From assembly GCA_010909165.1 (NCBI GenBank), contig MU008177.1, positions 434,001 through 498,000 on the forward strand: 64,000 bases of DNA. The letters are read 5' to 3'. Position 1 is the first letter of the stretch, and every line of letters begins with the position of its first letter. Made by a program: the position numbers and the translations under genes. The DNA is from Anthoceros angustus (taxonomy: Eukaryota > Streptophyta > Anthocerotopsida > Anthocerotales > Anthocerotaceae). A model generated the notes under the pieces. The model ran no database searches and was not told the DNA's origin. It worked only from the letters and a program-made list of their open reading frames with translations. Positions 52,691 through 64,000 of this stretch are shown piece by piece.

Positions 52691-55600
52691 TCCTTGAAGG
52701 ATGTCGATCTACACCACCTATCCTTCCGTTCCCCAAAGCTCATTTATGGTCATTGACCATTCTTAGTCCTTATCTTATTTGGGTGGTGACATGGCCCTTG
52801 GGATTGGCTCCCTCGCCCTCCTTTTGCTCTTGCCCTTCCCGGATCTTGTCGCCTTAATGTGTGGGGCAAGTACCATCACCCCTTCCTCCATCTCCAGGCG
52901 GCGCCTAAAGTCTGTTATCTTCCATCGGTCGCGCCCCTCCCGCGCACCTGGCGCCTTTTCTCCGGCCTCGCCGCTGGTCGCCCGTTCATCGCACCCTACC
53001 GGTAGTCAGCGGACTACGGGTGGTGACTACCTACCATGGTAGTCGGTACCTATCTCCTTCTTCTCCTTCCTCTCCATCGGTGATGTCTCTTGGGTGAGTT
53101 CCTTTTGCTCCTTCCTTGTTGGTTTGTCCATACCTATCATAGAGCATGTCTTAAAGAATCTTCTTCCCACCAATGCTACTAACTCTCCGGGCCTTCTTTG
53201 CGTTGGTCTCCTCTCCTGGCTCCTCCCTTATCCGTGAGGGAACTTCTCACCCCTCCCCTTCCTCGCCAGGTGGACCCGTCCTTAGTCTCCTCGGTGGGGT
53301 TGTCTCTCCCACCACCCCAGCTGCTCCTCCGGGGTATACTACGGACCCCGGCTCCTTCATCCTCGGCCGGGCCTCCGGCGACTCCCAACTCTCCACGGGC
53401 TGCCCTACCGGTAGTCAGCGGACTACCGTGGTAGGTGACTACCTACCATGGTAGTCGGCGGACTACGTGGTGGTGGTCACCGTGGTAGGTTGACCCCGGA
53501 GGTGGGCTTTCCCCCTCCTTGCTCTCTGCCACCTTCTACCTTTGGCGCTCACGCGCCTTTTCTCGACTCCTCAGTTCCTCGGAGTCCATTTGATGGCCTC
53601 ATCAAAATCGGAGGCCTCTGCACTGTTGCGGCTCCTTTGTCATCATCATGAGGACCCAATGTCCTCCTCTTGGCCAAGATCTCATTGTTGGCCTTCAAAA
53701 TTCTATTGTGGAGGTGAGCCCCAAGCTATGATATTGCATTTGGAGATCATCAATCTCAGTGGGCCACTCTCCATCTTCACACCTACCTTTGTAGGCGTCC
53801 CTTGAGGTGGTCAATTCCCCACCTTGACATGGAGGTCACATTCTCCTCCCCTTCCTTGGTGGCTGGCCAATTTTGCACGAAGGGCATAATCGCCAAAACC
53901 TTCGCTTCCTCACTACCGGCATTCATGCACCACCTTCTTGTGGTACTCCTCCTCTGGACCTTTCCTTCAAGTCCTCTATTGTTGAGCAAGCCCTTCCTCT
54001 CGCTTGCCAAGCATCTTTCGCTCTTGCTCTTCTTCTTGGCGTGGGCCTTCTTGGTTTTGAATTTCCAGCTCGGCGCTTCTCTTCAAACTAAAGCTCTTCT
54101 CAACTCTTCCTTCATGTCCGGATGATGGCTTGCGTAGCCATCACACTTCTTCTTGCGTCCATTCTTTGGACCGCTACCTTCTCCTTCCGAGAGCCTCTGT
54201 TTTGCCCTTTCTTGCTCTAATTGGGCAAAATGCTCCTCATATACTGCCTCCATGAGTCTCGTTGGGTGGTTGCTCGGATGGCTCTTTCTTGAGCCAACCT
54301 CCCTCAAGACCTTCTCGCCTTGGATCCATGAGGTCTGGAGCTTCTCCTGACCTTTTCCGGCTTGGCTGCCTTTTCATCGGACTCCATGGCCTCCAATTGC
54401 CATTTGGTCCTGCCTTCCTCCGGCCATGTCTTGAGATTTCACTTCCTCTTGGCATGCCCACAAGGAGGCTTTCTCTAGCCTTCAAATCCACAGTGAGTGC
54501 TTCACAAGCACCCAGCAATTCTCCTAGGGGTCCTAATTCCACCCCTTCTTCTTCTTCTTTGGAAATCTCCAGCTCTCTTCCTCCGGCCATTCTTGGCGTG
54601 GGCCTTCCTTGGCTCCATCCGCTCTCCCACCCGGTAGCGGAGATGGTGGCCTCGGCGCTTCTTGCTCTTCTCCTTCCCTTCCACCTTGGTAATTTGCTGG
54701 CGTGGGCCTTCTTGCTCTTCTCCTCTTGGCGTGGGGTGCCTACCTACCATGGTGGTGGCGCCTACCATGGTGGTGGTGCCCACCCCTTGGGTGGCGCCTC
54801 CCTCAGGGTGATGCAGCCGGGTGCCTCTCTTGTAGGCACAAAGGAGATGGTGGGGACTCCCCACTCTCGGGATCACCCCTCCTGGTCCTTCTCAACTCTT
54901 CCTTCATGTCCGGATGATGGCTTGCGTAGCCATCACTGCTCTTGCGTCCATTCTTTGGACCGCTACCTTCTCCTTAGCCTCTGTTTTGCCCTTCGCTCTT
55001 GCTCTAATTGGGCAAAATGCTCTCTTCTCTCCATGAGTCCGTTGGGTGGTTGCTCGGATGGCTCTTTCTTGGTTTTGACAACCTCCCCTCAAGACCTTCT
55101 CCGCGCATCCATGAGGTCGTGGAGCTTCTCCTGACCTTTCCAATTTGGCTGCCTTTTCATCGGACTCCATGGCCTCCAATTGCCATTTGGTCCTGCCTTC
55201 CTCCGGCCATGTCTTGAGATTTCACTTCCTCTTGGCATGCCCACAAGGAGGCTTTCTCTAGCCCCTTCAAATCCAGTGAGTGCTTCACAAGCACCAGCAA
55301 TTCTCCTAGGGGTCCTAATTCCACCCCTTCTTTCTTCTTCTTTGGAAATCTCCAGCTCTCCACCACTCTCGGGCCATCGGCGGCCTTGGTCCCTTCATCG
55401 CTCCATCCGCTCTCCCACCCGGTAGCGGAGATGGTGGCCTCGGCGCCCTTCGCTCTTGCTCTTCTCCTTCCCCTTCCTCTTGGCATGCCCACAAGGAGGC
55501 TGCTGGCGTGGGGTGCCTCGGTGAGGCTGCCCGGTAGTCGCCTACCTACCATGGTGGCGCCTGATAATGCCCACCCCTTGGGTGGCGCCCTCTGGGGTGA

Positions 55601-57850
55601 TCGAGTGCCTCTCTTGTAGGCACAAAGGAGATGGTGGGGACTCCCCACTCTCACCCCTCCTGGTCCTTCTCTCATAGACCACCATCGGCCTTCTTGGCGC
55701 TTCTTGCTCTTCTTCCCTTGCTTGCTCACTGTGGAAAGGATTCCCACTCGGCAACTTTGTTGCCTCGAACCTTCTCCTCTTGCCTCTAGCATTTTGTGGA
55801 GTCGACCTCCCACCGTCTTCGCAATGCAAAGGCAAAGGCCTTTCCAACCTCGGTGGAGGTGGATGACCTCAAAGGGATGCCATGCATCTTCAAGCTCCTT
55901 GCTTGTGAGAGTCCCTCGGTTTCCCATAAATGCACCAAATAGGTGCTAAGATAGCAGGGCCTTGGTCCTTCCTCATCCACGAATTTGGCTTGAGGAGCTT
56001 CTCTCGATGGTGTATGCCTTCATGATAGTCCCCAATCGGCTTGGCTCCCATGGAAATCTTCCACAAAATTGGAGGAAGTTGGTCTTTGAAATAAGAGTGC
56101 GTTGGTAATTTACCAACCCCAGCACAATCTTTGCGAAGAGCCTCCACTTGACTCCTTGATGCTCTCGGTCTTCCGACCATTCTTGGCGTGGGCCTTCACT
56201 CCTCCATCCATCATGTCAAGGAACTCCTGCGGGATGTCGGAGGCTGTCTTCCTCCATTCAACCTTTCGAGGAGAGCAATTCAGCTCTCTTCCTCCGGTCT
56301 TCCATACACTGTCGAATACTTCTCACGGTCCAGCGGATCCGTTCTAGCATTCCTCTCCGGTGCGGCGGCGCTTCCGATTGATGGAGGTTGATGTAACACT
56401 CCTCAATCAATTCCAAATTGGTGTAGGCCCATTGGCGGCCATACACCCATCCTAGTTGGATGTTCTCCTCCTCCTTGCCGAAAATCAACCAAATCTCGGG
56501 GTTGAGCTGCCCAAAGCAAGTGAATTGGGGCATCACAAGTTCACCTCCTGGCGGGCCCTCTTCTTTCTTTCCTTTCCTCGCGAGGAGAGCCCTTGCCGGC
56601 TCCTTCCCTTGCCTTTCCTCGAGGCACCTTTCTTCGCTCCAAGCAAGAGGATTACTTCCCAATTTCAGCGTTGTGTGCTCCAAGCTTCACCTCCAAACAC
56701 TCCTTTTTCTGTCGCGGTGACTCCACACTGAGCACAAGCACGTTAGCCTGTCTTGAGCCTCCACTTGACTCCTTGATTTCTTCTCCTTTCCTCCTTGATT
56801 TCTTCTCAGGCGCAGGTGTCGCGATTTTCCTCCTTCTACTCTCACTTTCCTTCAATTTTCCGCGCTCCAACGCTCTCGCGGTGGCTCCTTCAATGTGTCT
56901 CTTCCGGATTGAAGAGCTTCGGTGCTGGGTTCTGCTTCCGCCTCCTCTTCCTCCATTCGACCTTTCGAGAGAGCAATTCGAGCTCTCTTCCTCCGGTCTT
57001 CCATACACTGTCGAATACTTCTCACGGTCCAGCTGGATCGTTCTAGCATTCCTCCGGTGCGGCGGCGCTTCCGATTGATGGAGGTTGATGTAACACTCCT
57101 CAATCAATTCCAAATTGGTGTAGGCCCATTGGCGGCCATACACCCATCCTAGTTGGATGTTCTCCTCCTCCGCCCTGAAAATCAACCAAATCTCGGGGTT
57201 AGCTGCCCAAAGCAAGTGAATTGGGGCATCACAAGTTCACCTCCTGGCGCGCGGCCACCTTTTCCTTTCCTTTCCTCTCGCGAGGAGGCCCTTGCGGCTC
57301 CTTCCCTTGCCTTTTCCTTTCGAGGCATGGCACCTTCCTTCTCCTGCTCTAGAAGGAAATTACTTCCCAATTTCAGCGTTGTGTGCTCCAAGCTTCACCT
57401 CAAACACTCCTTCTCCTTTCCTCCTTGATGCTCTCGGTCTTCCATACACCCATCCTAGTTGGATGTTCTCCTCCTCTTCCTCCTTGATTTCTTCTCCAGG
57501 CGTGGCGCAGGTGGTCGCGATTTTCCTCCTTCTACTCTCATTTCCTTCACCTTGCTTCCTCAACCTCCCATCATGGCCTTCCTCCTCTTCAATGTGTCTC
57601 TTCCGGATTGAAGAGCTTCTCGGTGCCACGGCGCTTCTCCTTTCCTCCTTGATTTCTTCTCCTTTTCCCGCTGGGTCTTCTCCTTCCTTGCCGCCTTCCT
57701 CTCGTTGTGGGCCGCGGATGGCGGCTTCTCCTTCCTCTTTGCGCTCGGCTTGATCTCGATCTCTTGGGTGAGTTCTTAGCTCGAAGGAAGTTGGCGGCGC
57801 CCAAGCGCACTTTGCCCTTTGGATGCGCCACACAACCCTAGATTGTCATC
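52691..57850 (-). mobile_element. Gag-like region of the pol-less LTR element, minus copy
   Basis: The longer copy of the element seen at 45150. Reading leftward: basic and charged N-part (57850-57400); ENIQLGWVYGRQWAYTNLEL then ECYINLHQSEAPP (57170-56380); PPILWKISMGAKPIGDYHEG (about 56080); FEVIHLHRGWKGLCLCIAK (about 55870); the GPLGELLGACEAL and MAGGRELEISKEEEEGVELG region (54600-54500); EEHFAQLEQERAKQRL coiled coil (54250); NVTSMSRWGIDHLKG (53850); acidic SDFDEA part (53600); palindrome-encoded repeats (53490-52998). The frame changes often. Internal duplications: 54110-54640 with 54900-55440, and 56255-56720 with 56955-57420. No RT, RNase H or integrase motif in it. Confidence 0.6.
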
Positions 57851-57975
57851 ATTCCAAAATCCTAATCTATCTAAATACCTATTTTCCTACCGCCTAATTA
57901 ATCTCACTAATATATTTATTCCCTATTGATGAGCATATATAGTGGATATCCCCCTATTCTAATTTCCTTTTGCGA
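57851..57975 (-). promoter_or_regulatory. AT-rich leader with TATA-like word before the minus gag
   Basis: CCACTATATATGCTC on the minus strand near 57931-57945, about 100 bp before the gag-like frame opens. It may be a promoter in the element's 5' LTR. Confidence 0.35.
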
Positions 57976-58090
57976 GATTCGTCGACCTACCACGGTGATA
58001 CGCGACCTACCGTGGTAGTGTGGCGACCTCGTGATGATCCGACCTACCGCCCTTTCGGGCGCCTCGCACAGGGTTTGACCCGTTCTTCCT
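57976..58090 (-). repeat. Palindrome words at the gypsy 3' side
   Basis: CGACCTACCACGGTG, CGACCTACCGTGGTAG and a CGAGGTCGCC word. This is the same word family as in the gag-like elements, placed just beyond the integrase C-terminus. Confidence 0.7.
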
Positions 58091-59035
58091 CTGGGATATC
58101 CTTTTGCCTTCCTAACAATATCCTACAACTCCAGCTTCAAGATTCTCGAGAAAATTTCTTGGCATGCTCCTCTTCAATCGTTCTTAGCCAAAAAAATCAA
58201 ACTTGTTGTCTTGGGCTCTTTTGGGCTGGTTGCCCAAACTTTTCGTTCCATACTCCCCACCTCACTGTTTGCGTCCTCGCAAACAGCGTACTCTGGAGGT
58301 ACTTCTTGACCTTCCACCCATTGACTCGGTGGCGTGTCGCCGCCCAGTTACTGCGGATCCATTCTCGTATCTGCGACCACCTCGTAGGTCCCATCCATCT
58401 TAGCCTAAGCTTCCTGGAAAGTCTAGGTACCGACTATCATATAGAAGAACCAAATCCCGTCCACGATAGCCTCTTGCTTCCTCAACCTCCCATCATGCAT
58501 CTTTTACGAGTTCACGAATCCATTGCGTTTCTTCTAAAGCATCCTCCCTCGTTCTTCCTCTGGGATATCCTTTTGCCTTCCTAACAATATCCTACAACTC
58601 CAGCTTCAAGATTCTCGAGAAAATTTCTTGGCATGCTCCTCTTCAATCGTTCTTAGCCAAAAAAATCAAACTTGTTGTCTTGGGCTCTTTTGGGCTGGTT
58701 GCCCAAACTTTTCGTTCCACATACTCCCCACCTCACTGTTTGCGTCCTCGCAAACAGCGTACTCTGGAGGTACTTCTTGACCTTCCACCCATTGACTCGG
58801 TGGTAATTCGCCCCAATACCGGGTTGCACGGATCCATTCTCGTATCTGCGACCACCTCGTAGGTCCCATCCATCTTAGCCTAAGCTTCCTGGAAAGTCTA
58901 GGTACCGACTATCATATAGAAGAACCAAATCCCGTCCACGATAGCCTCTTGCTTCCTCAACCTCCCATCATGCATCTTTTACGAGTTCACGAATCCATTG
59001 CGTTTCTTCTAAAGCATCCTCCCTCGTTCTTCCTG
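58083..59035 (-). mobile_element. Gypsy integrase C-terminal region, tandemly duplicated
   Basis: Two units of about 470-480 bp (58083-58552 and 58553-59035), both beginning TTCTTCCTCTGGGATATCC. The minus strand encodes LRWMGP(Y/T)..VV.IRE and VNGWKVKKYLQ, the end pattern of gypsy pol (GPFEVV ... VNGxxLKxYL). The second unit differs inside (CGGTGGTAATTCGCCCCAAT for CGGTGGCGTGTCGCCGCCC). Confidence 0.75.
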
Positions 59036-59396
59036 CTCTATGAATGATTCTAGTCTAACTACGGCTATCCTCTGATCATCGTTCATCCTCCATGATTACA
59101 GGTGGGTACTTCAAATTCCACGGGCATCACGGAGACATGCCATATGTTAGATAATAAGGGGTCTTTTGGTGGTTACCTTTTCCATGATCCTGTAAGCCCA
59201 CAATGCGAATGCAACTTAGCATCCCAATCATACATGTGTCACGATTACCTTGGTGAGGATTGTGCGAGCAACCCATTCGTCTTCTCCGTTAATCCATTCC
59301 TTTGGGGTTGTAGTCGTCTTCGATGCGAATGTTGAAGTAGGTGGTTAGGGACTCAACGACCGAGTTGAGGAAATGTGTCCCCGATCGTGACCAACT
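59036..59396 (-). mobile_element. Gypsy integrase, central part (degenerate)
   Basis: Sits between the catalytic core and the C-terminal domain. Frames are broken and I see no clean motif. Confidence 0.4.
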
Positions 59397-59770
59397 CTAA
59401 AGGACATCCATACCGTTATGATGTTCTCGAATAAAAAGCTCTTGTGCGTCGTCCTTCCTGTTGCTTGACTTCCACCATCTTGTACAATAATCCGTAGCCA
59501 CCAAAATGTCTGCTTCCTCGTCCATTGCGTTGGTGGTTTGATCGGTCTGATCGATTCCCCACTTCTCGAGCGGTGCTAGCGGCGGGATGTAGGTAAGAGG
59601 CCATTGTGTAAACAACGTAGGCCGTCCAACCCTCGACGCATCACACCTCGGGTGAACTCCCCACATCCTTTTGCATCGTAGCCCACGAAACCCGGCATTC
59701 AAAATCTTCTTAACGGTCACTGCGAATAGTGTCCACTGCCTCTTACGTGCAACGCCTCGTAGTGACCTCC
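59397..59770 (-). mobile_element. Gypsy integrase zinc finger and core start
   Basis: TVKKILNAGF then MQKDV and a Cys pair form the HHCC end. LAPLEKWGIDQ and ADILVATDYCTRWWK are the start of the rve core (family pattern FxKWGID...YILVATDYFTKW, with the first catalytic Asp in KWGID). Confidence 0.85.
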
Positions 59771-61010
59771 TTAACGAGACATCGGATCTTTTCGTCGGCC
59801 CAAGTTTGCAGGACACCTTCCTCAATAGGGTGCGGCTTTATGGAGAAAGACGTCCTTCCCTTGACAACCCATCCGGCATGATGCCATGCTCCGAATTTCG
59901 TACTTCACGCTCAACAAATACCTCGGGCATGAACGCCCCTCGTTCTAATCTTCTCCTTCCGGTGTGCACGTCTCCTCCTAGGGCGTTCGTTAATGGCTCC
60001 GGATGGCGTGTATCCATCCTCCCTCGTTCTTCCTCGCCCATCTTGCGTTCCTCCGTTTCGCATGTTCTTCCCCTTAACGAGTTGATTCGTCCACAACCTC
60101 GGGTGAACTCCCCACACATCCTTTTGCATCGTAGCCACCAAAACCCGGCATTCAAAATCTTCTTAACGGTCACTGCGAATAGTGTCCACTGCCTCTTACG
60201 CATAATCGCCTCGAGACCTCCTTAACGAGACATCGGATCTTTTCGTCGGCCCAAGTTTGCAGGACACCTTCCTCAGCGGTAGGGTGCGGCTTTATGGAGA
60301 AAGACGTCCTTCCCTTGACAACCCATCCGGCATGATGCCATGCTCCGAATTTCGTACTTCACGCTCAACAAATACCTCGGGCATGAACGCCCCTCGTTCT
60401 AATCTTCTCCTTCCGGTGTGCACGTCTCCTCCTAGGGCGTTCGTTAATGGCTCCGGATGGCGTGTATCCATCCTCGGCCCGGCTTCCATCGCCCATCTTG
60501 CGTTCCTCCGTTTCGCATGTTCTTCCCCTTAACGAGTTGATTCGTCCACAACCTCGGGTGAACTCCCACACATCCTTTTGCATCGTAGCCACCAAAACCC
60601 GGCATTCAAAATCTTCTTAACGGTCACTGCGAATAGTGTCCACTGCCTCTTACGCATAATCGCCTCGAGACCTCCTTAACGAGACATCGGATCTTTTCGT
60701 CGGCCCAAGTTTGCAGGACACCTTCCTCAGCGGTAGGGTGCGGCTTTATGGAGAAAGACGTCCTTCCCTTGACAACCCATCCGGCATGATGCCATGCTCC
60801 GAGAATTTCGTACTTCACGCTCAACAAATACCTCGGGCATGAACGCCCCTCGCGGTCTAATCTTCTCCTTCCGGTGTGCACGTCTCCTCCTCCTCCTCCT
60901 AGGGCGTTCGTTAATGGCTCCGGATGGCGTGTATCCATCCTCGACTTGTTGCACCTCCTTCCTCGCCCATCTTGCGTTCCTCCAGTTTCATGTTCTTCCT
61001 TCATTAAGTT
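59640..61010 (-). repeat. About 455-bp block in tandem triplicate
   Basis: GGCATTCAAAATCTTCTTAA occurs at 59693, 60147, 60601 and again at 62645. Each block holds the VTVKKILNAGF end and the LQTWADEKIRCL and PSGAINERPRRRRAH-type frames upstream of integrase. Units meet at variable points inside TCC-rich words. Confidence 0.85.
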
Positions 61011-61730
61011 GATTTTCCGTCGGCCCAACGTGTCTGGGTCCATCTCGTGCTCCATGGCGACCTCCTCTTGTTGCACCTCCATGGTCGGATTTTGAGGATT
61101 GCCGATCGCCAACTCCTCTTTCTCAAACTTTTCTTGGCGCATCTCCTTCCTCGTCCATCTCGTGCCCACCTCCTAGGCGTCTCCTCCTCCTCCTCCTTCC
61201 CTTGACCTCGCCAAGTGGGGCCTTCCGTCGCTCAAAAGCGGTTTCTCATGTCCTTCTTCCTTCATTAAGTTGATTTCGTCACAACCGTCTGGGTCCATCT
61301 CGTGCTCCATGGCGACCTCCTCGACTTGTTGCACCTCCATGGTTCTTGCCCAGATCAACTCTCCCCTCGCAATTTTCTTCAAGCTTGTCATGGGATCTCC
61401 TTCCTCGCTCTGGCGCACCTCCTTCCGGTGTGCACGTCTCCTCCTCCTTCCCTTGACCTCGCCAAGTGGGGCCTTCCGTCGCTCAAAAGCGGTGCTCTCA
61501 TGTCGTTTCCTCCTTTTGCCAACGTGTGGCCTCCACTTGCAGCCCTGTTGCTCACCCTTGAGGAGAATTCAGCCTCCTCCTTGCGCCCATGCTGGCGCCA
61601 TCCTATCTCCTCGGTTCCAGTTGTCCTGCTGCTTTTCACCTGGCTCCCTTCTTGCTCATTTGGCCCTTCTAGCAAGCTTTGATCAATTCTTAGGCCTTCG
61701 ACAACATGCTCACCTCCTTCCCTTGACTTG
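61011..61730 (-). mobile_element. Pol linker with repeated blocks
   Basis: CCAAGTGGGGCCTTCCGTCG occurs at 61209, 61462 and 63233, and TTCATTAAGTTGATTT at 61002, 61261 and 63030. The minus strand reads as basic, charged linker sequence (KSSRTTGTEEIGWRQHGRKE at 61640). Confidence 0.6.
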
Positions 61731-62500
61731 GGTCATGGTAACCAACTCCTCGTCGAAATCGATCATCGTGGCTTCAAGTCGCTCTCCGGTTTCGAAATGA
61801 AATCAGCGTTACGATGTTGCTTCCAGCCTGGTTTCTCGTCATAGTCAAACTCTTGCAGTAATACCCATCGGCAATCCTTCACGACAAATCGGCTTGTTGA
61901 CAAGATACTTCAGCAAAATGGTCAACATGAAGCGTAACCTTGCAAGCGGATAGTGTCTAAACTTCTTACAGTAAATGATACCAAGACCCTCCGCTCCGTG
62001 GTTGAGTAGTTCTTTTCGGCATCCGTGAGTTGTCTACCGCATAGAAAATCGGATGATCCGTTTCTTCTCATCTTCGACTTGAGCGGTCCCAATGGCATAG
62101 GCGGACACATCCACGTATACATGAAGCGGCTTCCCAATCCGGCGGTTGTAAAGTTGGTGCGCTCACCAAATCCTTCAAGCTGAAAGCCTCTGTCGTCCAT
62201 TCGAAGGTGTATCCTTTTGGTTAATTGTGTCAACAAGGCTGCCTTCTTGGCGAAATCCTTGATGAACCTCTGTAATACCCCACTAGCCCTACAAAAGCCA
62301 CACCTTGTCAGTGCGTCCATCTCGACTATCACTGCTACCTTCTCTTTATCTACCAATCCTCGTCGAAACTCGATGTGCTAATAGAATGCCCTCCGTCATG
62401 CCAAAATAACACTTCACGGATGAAGTTTCATGTTCGACTCTGCATTTGAAACATTGCCTCAAATGGTCTAAATGCAAGTTCCTTCTCCCAAATACGAAAT
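61731..62500 (-). mobile_element. Ty3/gypsy reverse transcriptase end and RNase H, copy 1
   Basis: The minus strand encodes GVLQRFIKDFAKKAALLTQL then TKRIH, the RT thumb motif (FRKFIKDFSKIAxPLTxLTKK). LTDAEKNYSTTERRVL is the RNase H region motif, and VRSLDTIRLQGYA with a LLQEFDYDENREA-type part follows. Frameshifts occur at several points, so no product is possible. Confidence 0.88.
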
Positions 62501-63480
62501 CATCCGAATACCTCCATGAACTTCTCGAGTGCTAGCGGCGGGATGTAGGTAAGAGGCCATTGTGTCGACAACGTAGCAACCCTCGACGCATCACACCTCG
62601 GGTGAACTCCCACATCCTTTTGCATCGTAGCCACCAAAACCCGGCATTCAAAATCTTCTTAACGGTCACTGCGAATAGTGTCCACCTGCCTCTTACATGC
62701 GCTTGTGCAGTCGGCCTCCGCGAGACATCGGATCTTTTCGTCGGCCCAAGTTTGCAGGACACCTTCCTCAGCGGTAGGGTGCGGCTTTATGGAGAAAGAC
62801 CGCTTCCCTTGACAACCCATCGGCATGATGCCATGCTCCGAATTTCGTACTTCACGCTCAACAAATACCTCGGGCATGAACGCCCCTCGTTCTAATCTTC
62901 TCCTTCCGGTGTGCACGTCTCCTCCTCCTAGGACGTTCGTTAATGGCTCCGGATGGCGTGTATCCATCCTCGGCCACGGCTTCTGCCGCCCGCCCTGCGT
63001 TCCTCAACAGTTCGTCGCATGTTCTTCCTTCATTAAGTTGATTTTCGCCTGCTTCTGCGGTCCATCTTGTGCTCCCATGGCGACCTCCTCTTGTTGCACC
63101 TCCATGGTCGGATTTTGAGGATTGCCGGTCGCCAACTCTCCCTTGCAATTTTCTTCAAGCTTGTCATGGGATCTCCTTCCTCGTCCATCTCGTGCCCACC
63201 TCCCTATCTCCTCCTCGCGGCCTGGCCGACCCAAGTGGGGCCTTCCGTCGCTCAAAAGCGGTTTCTCATGTGTTTTCTTTCTTTTGCCAACGTGTGGCCT
63301 CCACTTGCAGCCCCGGCTCACCCTTGAGGAGAATTCAGCCTCCTCCTTGCGCCCATGCTGGCGCCATCCTATCTCCTCGGTTCCAGTTGTCCTGCTGCTT
63401 TTCACCTGCGCTCCCTTCTTGCTCATTTGGCCTCTCTGGGCAAGCTTTGATCAATTCTTAGGCCTTCGACAACATGCTCA
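62501..63480 (-). mobile_element. Second copy of the integrase-end and linker blocks
   Basis: Repeats 59590-61680 in shortened form, with the HHCC-type end at 62590-62700 and the KSSRTTGTEEIGWRQHGRKE linker at 63400. In a normal element this would not lie between two RT regions, so it marks a tandem or nested second copy. Confidence 0.75.
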
Positions 63481-64000
63481 CCTCCTTCCCTTGACTTGGG
63501 TCATGGTAACCAACTCCTCGTCGAAATCGATCATCGTGGCTTCAAGTCGCTCTCCGGTTTTAGAAATGAAATCAGCGTTCGATGTTGCTTCACGGTTTTC
63601 GTCATAGTCAAACTCTTGCAGTAATACCCATCGGCAATCCTTCACGACAAATCGGCTTGTTGACAAGATACTTCAAGCAAAATGGTCAACATGAAGCGTA
63701 ACCTTGCAAGCGGATAGTGTCTAAACTTCTTACAGAGTAAATGATACCAAGACCCTCCGCTCCGTGGTTGAGTAGTTCTTTTCGCATCCGTGAGTTGTCT
63801 ACCGCATAGAAAATCGGATGATCCGTTTCTTCTCATCTTTCGACTCAAAGGCGGTCCCAATAGCATAGCGGACACATCCGTATACATGAAGCGGCTTCCC
63901 CAATCCGGTTGTAAAGTTGGTGCGCTCACCGTCCTTCAAGCTGAAAGCCTCTGTGCGTCGTCCATTCGAAGGTGTATCCTTTTGGTTAATTGTGTCAACA
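63481..64000 (-). mobile_element. Ty3/gypsy RT end and RNase H, copy 2 (runs off the window)
   Basis: Repeats 61710-62230: LLQEFDYDENREATSNADF, then the DNSRMPKRTTQPRSG/LTDAEKNYS region. It differs from copy 1 by many short indels and continues beyond the right end. Confidence 0.85.

Noticed and set aside
45740-53490. CRISPR-like array of short repeats
   Set aside because: The repeat words are palindromic, unevenly spaced, in a coding frame and in a eukaryotic retroelement; there are no unique spacers of constant length.
52000-57800. Plus-strand frames of up to 290 codons, rich in Ser, Pro and Leu
   Set aside because: They are the reverse of Glu/Lys/Arg-rich gag-like sequence on the minus strand, which has the more natural composition and matches the plus copy at 45 kb.
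1-64000. tRNA, rRNA or organelle DNA insert
   Set aside because: I saw no cloverleaf with a matching anticodon arm and no rRNA signature words; a structured search could still find a degenerate one.

Overview
The window looks like a nuclear segment of a land plant. The evidence is spliceosomal introns with GT-AG ends, a chloroplast SecE precursor, a PSB33/LIL8-type thylakoid protein, a 21-exon gene of the plant-specific AT4G24610/AT5G65440 family, and Ty1/copia and Ty3/gypsy LTR retrotransposons with plant-type features. A PIH1-domain gene and a small RIIa/DPY-30-like gene stand head to head at 23.1-25.6 kb. Families of both kinds are linked to axonemal dynein and flagella, which suggests a plant with swimming sperm (bryophyte, lycophyte or fern). 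That placement is inference; no marker in the window fixes the species.

Layout. 0.3-2.3 kb: secE and PSB33 in tandem on the minus strand. The 5' end of PSB33 runs into a 2.25-kb almost pure (CG)n tract (2.31-4.56 kb). 4.56-23.1 kb: a patchwork of at least eight segment types, each 0.25-1.1 kb and present two to four times, joined in different orders. It carries exons of a plus-strand coiled-coil protein, exons of unidentified minus-strand genes and a stray copy of the PIH1 3' end. The joins I could read fall at shared words of about 5-12 bp. 23.1-28.4 kb: the PIH1 gene, the RIIa-like gene, and a 1.64-kb tandem duplication holding a decayed copy of the latter. 28.4-35 kb: mostly non-coding, with one good small conserved-looking gene (31.28-31.57 kb) and three weaker small ORFs. 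35.0-41.4 kb: the 21-exon gene, complete apart from one 2-bp insertion. 41.4-45.1 kb: gene-poor, AT-rich to the right, ending in an orphan papain-like protease exon.

45.1-64.0 kb is retrotransposon territory. A gag-like element without visible pol occurs in two opposite-facing copies (plus strand 45.15-47.85 kb; minus strand 51.8-57.9 kb). Two degraded copia elements lie between them, the second starting with an LTR end and an initiator-Met-tRNA primer site at 49.90 kb. From 58 to 64 kb is a Ty3/gypsy pol region on the minus strand (RT/RNase H at the right, integrase at the left), broken by frameshifts and internally multiplied. Arrays of short nested palindromes built on CTACC-N-GGTAG words mark the gag-like elements and recur at the gypsy 3' side.

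Reliability is uneven. The 35-41 kb gene splices cleanly in frame through 20 introns, while the repeat regions differ between copies by small slippage-like indels. The mosaics may therefore be partly or wholly assembly artefacts; the same sequence pattern would be produced by microhomology-mediated rearrangement.
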